In this document: positions 14,535-15,460 of the stretch, piece after piece
Layout: every line of letters begins with the position of its first letter
Numbering within the stretch: position 1 is the first letter of the stretch
Assembly (NCBI GenBank): GCA_947388575.1
Contig: CANDSI010000004.1
Location: 1 to 15,460, forward strand
Reading direction: 5' to 3'
Source of the DNA: an uncultured Mycoplasma sp.
GTDB lineage: Bacteria; Bacillota_I; Bacilli_A; RF39; UBA660
Length of the DNA stretch: 15,460 nucleotides
Made by a program: the position numbers and the translations under genes
The notes under the pieces: generated by a model
What the model saw: only the letters and a program-made list of their open reading frames with translations
The model's database searches: none
What the model was told of the DNA's origin: nothing

Positions 14535-14549
14535 TTTTAGTTCTCTTTT
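14521..14549 (+). terminator. Strong terminator closing the transfer gene array
   Basis: AGAGAACTAA (14521-14530) pairs perfectly over 10 bp with TTAGTTCTCT (14537-14546) around a 6-base loop, followed by TTTA and a further five-T run. The TGA stop of the M23 gene (14532-14534) is in the loop. Confidence 0.8.
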
Positions 14550-14572
14550 ATCTTTTTAGAAGGGGGTAATTA

Positions 14573-14815
14573 ATTATAATAAAATGGATAGAAAATATTG
14601 GAAAAGAAATAAAAAATGAAAGACTTTCTTGGGGAATGTCGAGAGGAAAATTAGCTCGATTAGCACACGTGGATAAAGAAACTATCAAAGAAATAGAAAC
14701 AGGCAAAATAGTGCCAGACTTTTTTGATATGTTGAATATTTGTGAGGCACTTGATTCATCAGTTTATTTCTATTTAAAGAAAGATAAGAAGAGGGTAAAA
14801 TGGCAAAAAAGTTAA
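14573..14815 (+). CDS. XRE/Cro-CI-type HTH protein with an apparent ATT start
   Basis: The 80-residue product has a clear Cro/CI-type helix-turn-helix: GKEIKNERLSWGMSRGKLAR begins the domain, then LAHVDKETIKEIE as helices two and three, and PDFFDMLNICEALD closing it. No ATG, GTG or TTG is in frame before the domain; the frame opens after a TAA at 14567-14569. The only well-placed start is ATT at 14573, six bases after AGAAGGGGG (14558-14566); ATA at 14576 is the next choice. The first internal ATG (14636) would cut away the first helix. A one-base A-run frameshift joining the domain to the ATG at 14584 is the alternative. The 3' end overlaps the next gene by 16 bases. It probably represses or tunes the element's genes. 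Confidence 0.72.
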   Translation: MIIKWIENIGKEIKNERLSWGMSRGKLARLAHVDKETIKEIETGKIVPDFFDMLNICEALDSSVYFYLKKDKKRVKWQKS

Positions 14816-15276
14816 ACAATGAAGAAGTAGTTTATCAAGTATCTTTTGATCCGTATAAAATTGGAATAGAATCTAAAGATAATAAAAAAATAGTTGTTGA
14901 TGGGAAACCTATAGCTTTATCAGTTGGTAGTCAAATAAATATGAGATTAGGCTTTAAATGTACTTTGCTAATTGATGTTCATTATGATAGTGAGCATAAA
15001 GAAACTTTAACAGAGCAGATACCACAAATTGAAGAATATGGTAGTATAGTGTCTTTAAATCCAAAATTTAAAGACAAAAAAACTATTGATAAATTAAAAG
15101 AATTGAATATTATTTCACAAACTTTGGAAACAGTTAACTATAAAAATAAAGAGTATGAATTGGTAAAAGTTAATTTGGATGAACTTATGTTGTATAAACC
15201 ATTTGGAGATTCAATTTTAAAAGATTATAAGAGTATCGAAAAATATAGAGAAAGTTCAAAAGAAAAAGAAATATGA
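14800..15276 (+). CDS. Unidentified protein following the HTH gene
   Basis: This predicted soluble protein of 158 residues lacks a signal peptide, membrane segment or familiar motif. The first half is strand-rich (QVSFDPYKIGIES, KCTLLIDVHYDS), the second half more helical, and the end is highly charged (ESSKEKEI). The ATG overlaps the end of the HTH gene by 16 bases, with a modest SD (AAGAGGGT) before it, and its TGA overlaps the next ATG as ATGA. The three genes are therefore likely co-translated. Function is unknown; pairing with an HTH gene hints at a regulatory or toxin-antitoxin-like unit, but nothing in the sequence proves it. Confidence 0.6.
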   Translation: MAKKLNNEEVVYQVSFDPYKIGIESKDNKKIVVDGKPIALSVGSQINMRLGFKCTLLIDVHYDSEHKETLTEQIPQIEEYGSIVSLNPKFKDKKTIDKLKELNIISQTLETVNYKNKEYELVKVNLDELMLYKPFGDSILKDYKSIEKYRESSKEKEI

Positions 15277-15460
15277 TAGAGAAGAAATGTTATTTTTATA
15301 ATGTAGGAACGACTTTTGACAAAAATGATTTTGAAGAATTAGAAGATGATTGGAATTGTAATCCACATTGTTGCAAGTCAGATTTATGTAATGGTTTATA
15401 TTGTGAAGATTATGGTATCAACTTTAATAAAGAAGAGACTATCAAAAATATAAAAAAATA
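15273..15460 (+). CDS. Cys-rich protein, N-terminal part (runs off the window)
   Basis: ATG at 15273 overlaps the TGA of the previous gene (ATGA) and the frame stays open for 62 codons to the window edge. Six Cys appear at 6, 29, 33, 34, 39 and 44, with a His at 32. The cluster NCNPHCCKSDLC has spacing that could hold zinc or an iron-sulfur cluster, or form disulfides. No signal peptide is present, so metal binding inside the cell is the better guess. Family not recognised. Confidence 0.6.
   Translation, partial: MIEKKCYFYNVGTTFDKNDFEELEDDWNCNPHCCKSDLCNGLYCEDYGINFNKEETIKNIKK

Overview
The window looks like part of a conjugative element, either an integrative and conjugative element (ICE) or a plasmid, from a very AT-rich Gram-positive bacterium. 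Most genes have strong GGAGG- or GGGGG-type ribosome binding sites. Start codons include GTG, TTG and probably ATT. TGA is used as a stop and TGG as Trp, so the code is the standard bacterial one and not the mycoplasma code. A cell-wall-anchored surface protein and a peptidoglycan hydrolase imply a walled host. A gut Bacilli/Erysipelotrichia-like lineage would fit, but that placement is inference from composition and style. No relaxase, coupling protein, integrase or att site is visible, so only the transfer-apparatus half of the element is here. Every gene I accept is on the + strand.

Layout. (1) 1-2060: the tail of an unidentified gene, then a 628-residue Gfo/Idh/MocA-type oxidoreductase that may be host DNA or cargo. 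(2) 2061-2390: a dense control region. It holds an 11-bp-periodic array of TGCAA/T-tract repeats (2069-2138), two sigma-A-like promoters that share the motif GACATTTCC, and a candidate 31-residue leader ORF that runs straight through an intrinsic terminator. (3) 2391-3215: an HTH (sigma-region-4-like) regulator and a small ribbon-helix-helix-like protein. (4) 3222-14549: a strong promoter followed by a long array of transfer genes. In order these are a membrane-anchored four-Cys protein, a 1245-residue thioester/Cna-B adhesin, a short SSB, an unknown protein, a VirB2-like pilin, a VirB6/TrbL-like channel protein, a VirB3/PrgI-like protein, a VirB4 ATPase and an M23 (LytM) wall hydrolase, closed by a good terminator. 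(5) 14558-15460: an XRE-type HTH gene that appears to use an ATT start, an unknown gene, and the beginning of a Cys-rich gene, linked by overlapping ends.

How it fits together. VirB4, VirB3-, VirB6- and VirB2-like proteins plus the M23 hydrolase make up the envelope-spanning type IV secretion machine. The adhesin probably holds the recipient cell, possibly by covalent thioester chemistry, and is anchored by a VPNTL sortase-type signal. The SSB would protect transferred single strands. The repeat array, the RHH protein, the HTH proteins and the attenuator-like leader are the likely control layer. The most novel-looking parts are the control region at 2061-2390, the ATT-start HTH gene, and a terminator-shaped hairpin inside the gene at 8122.
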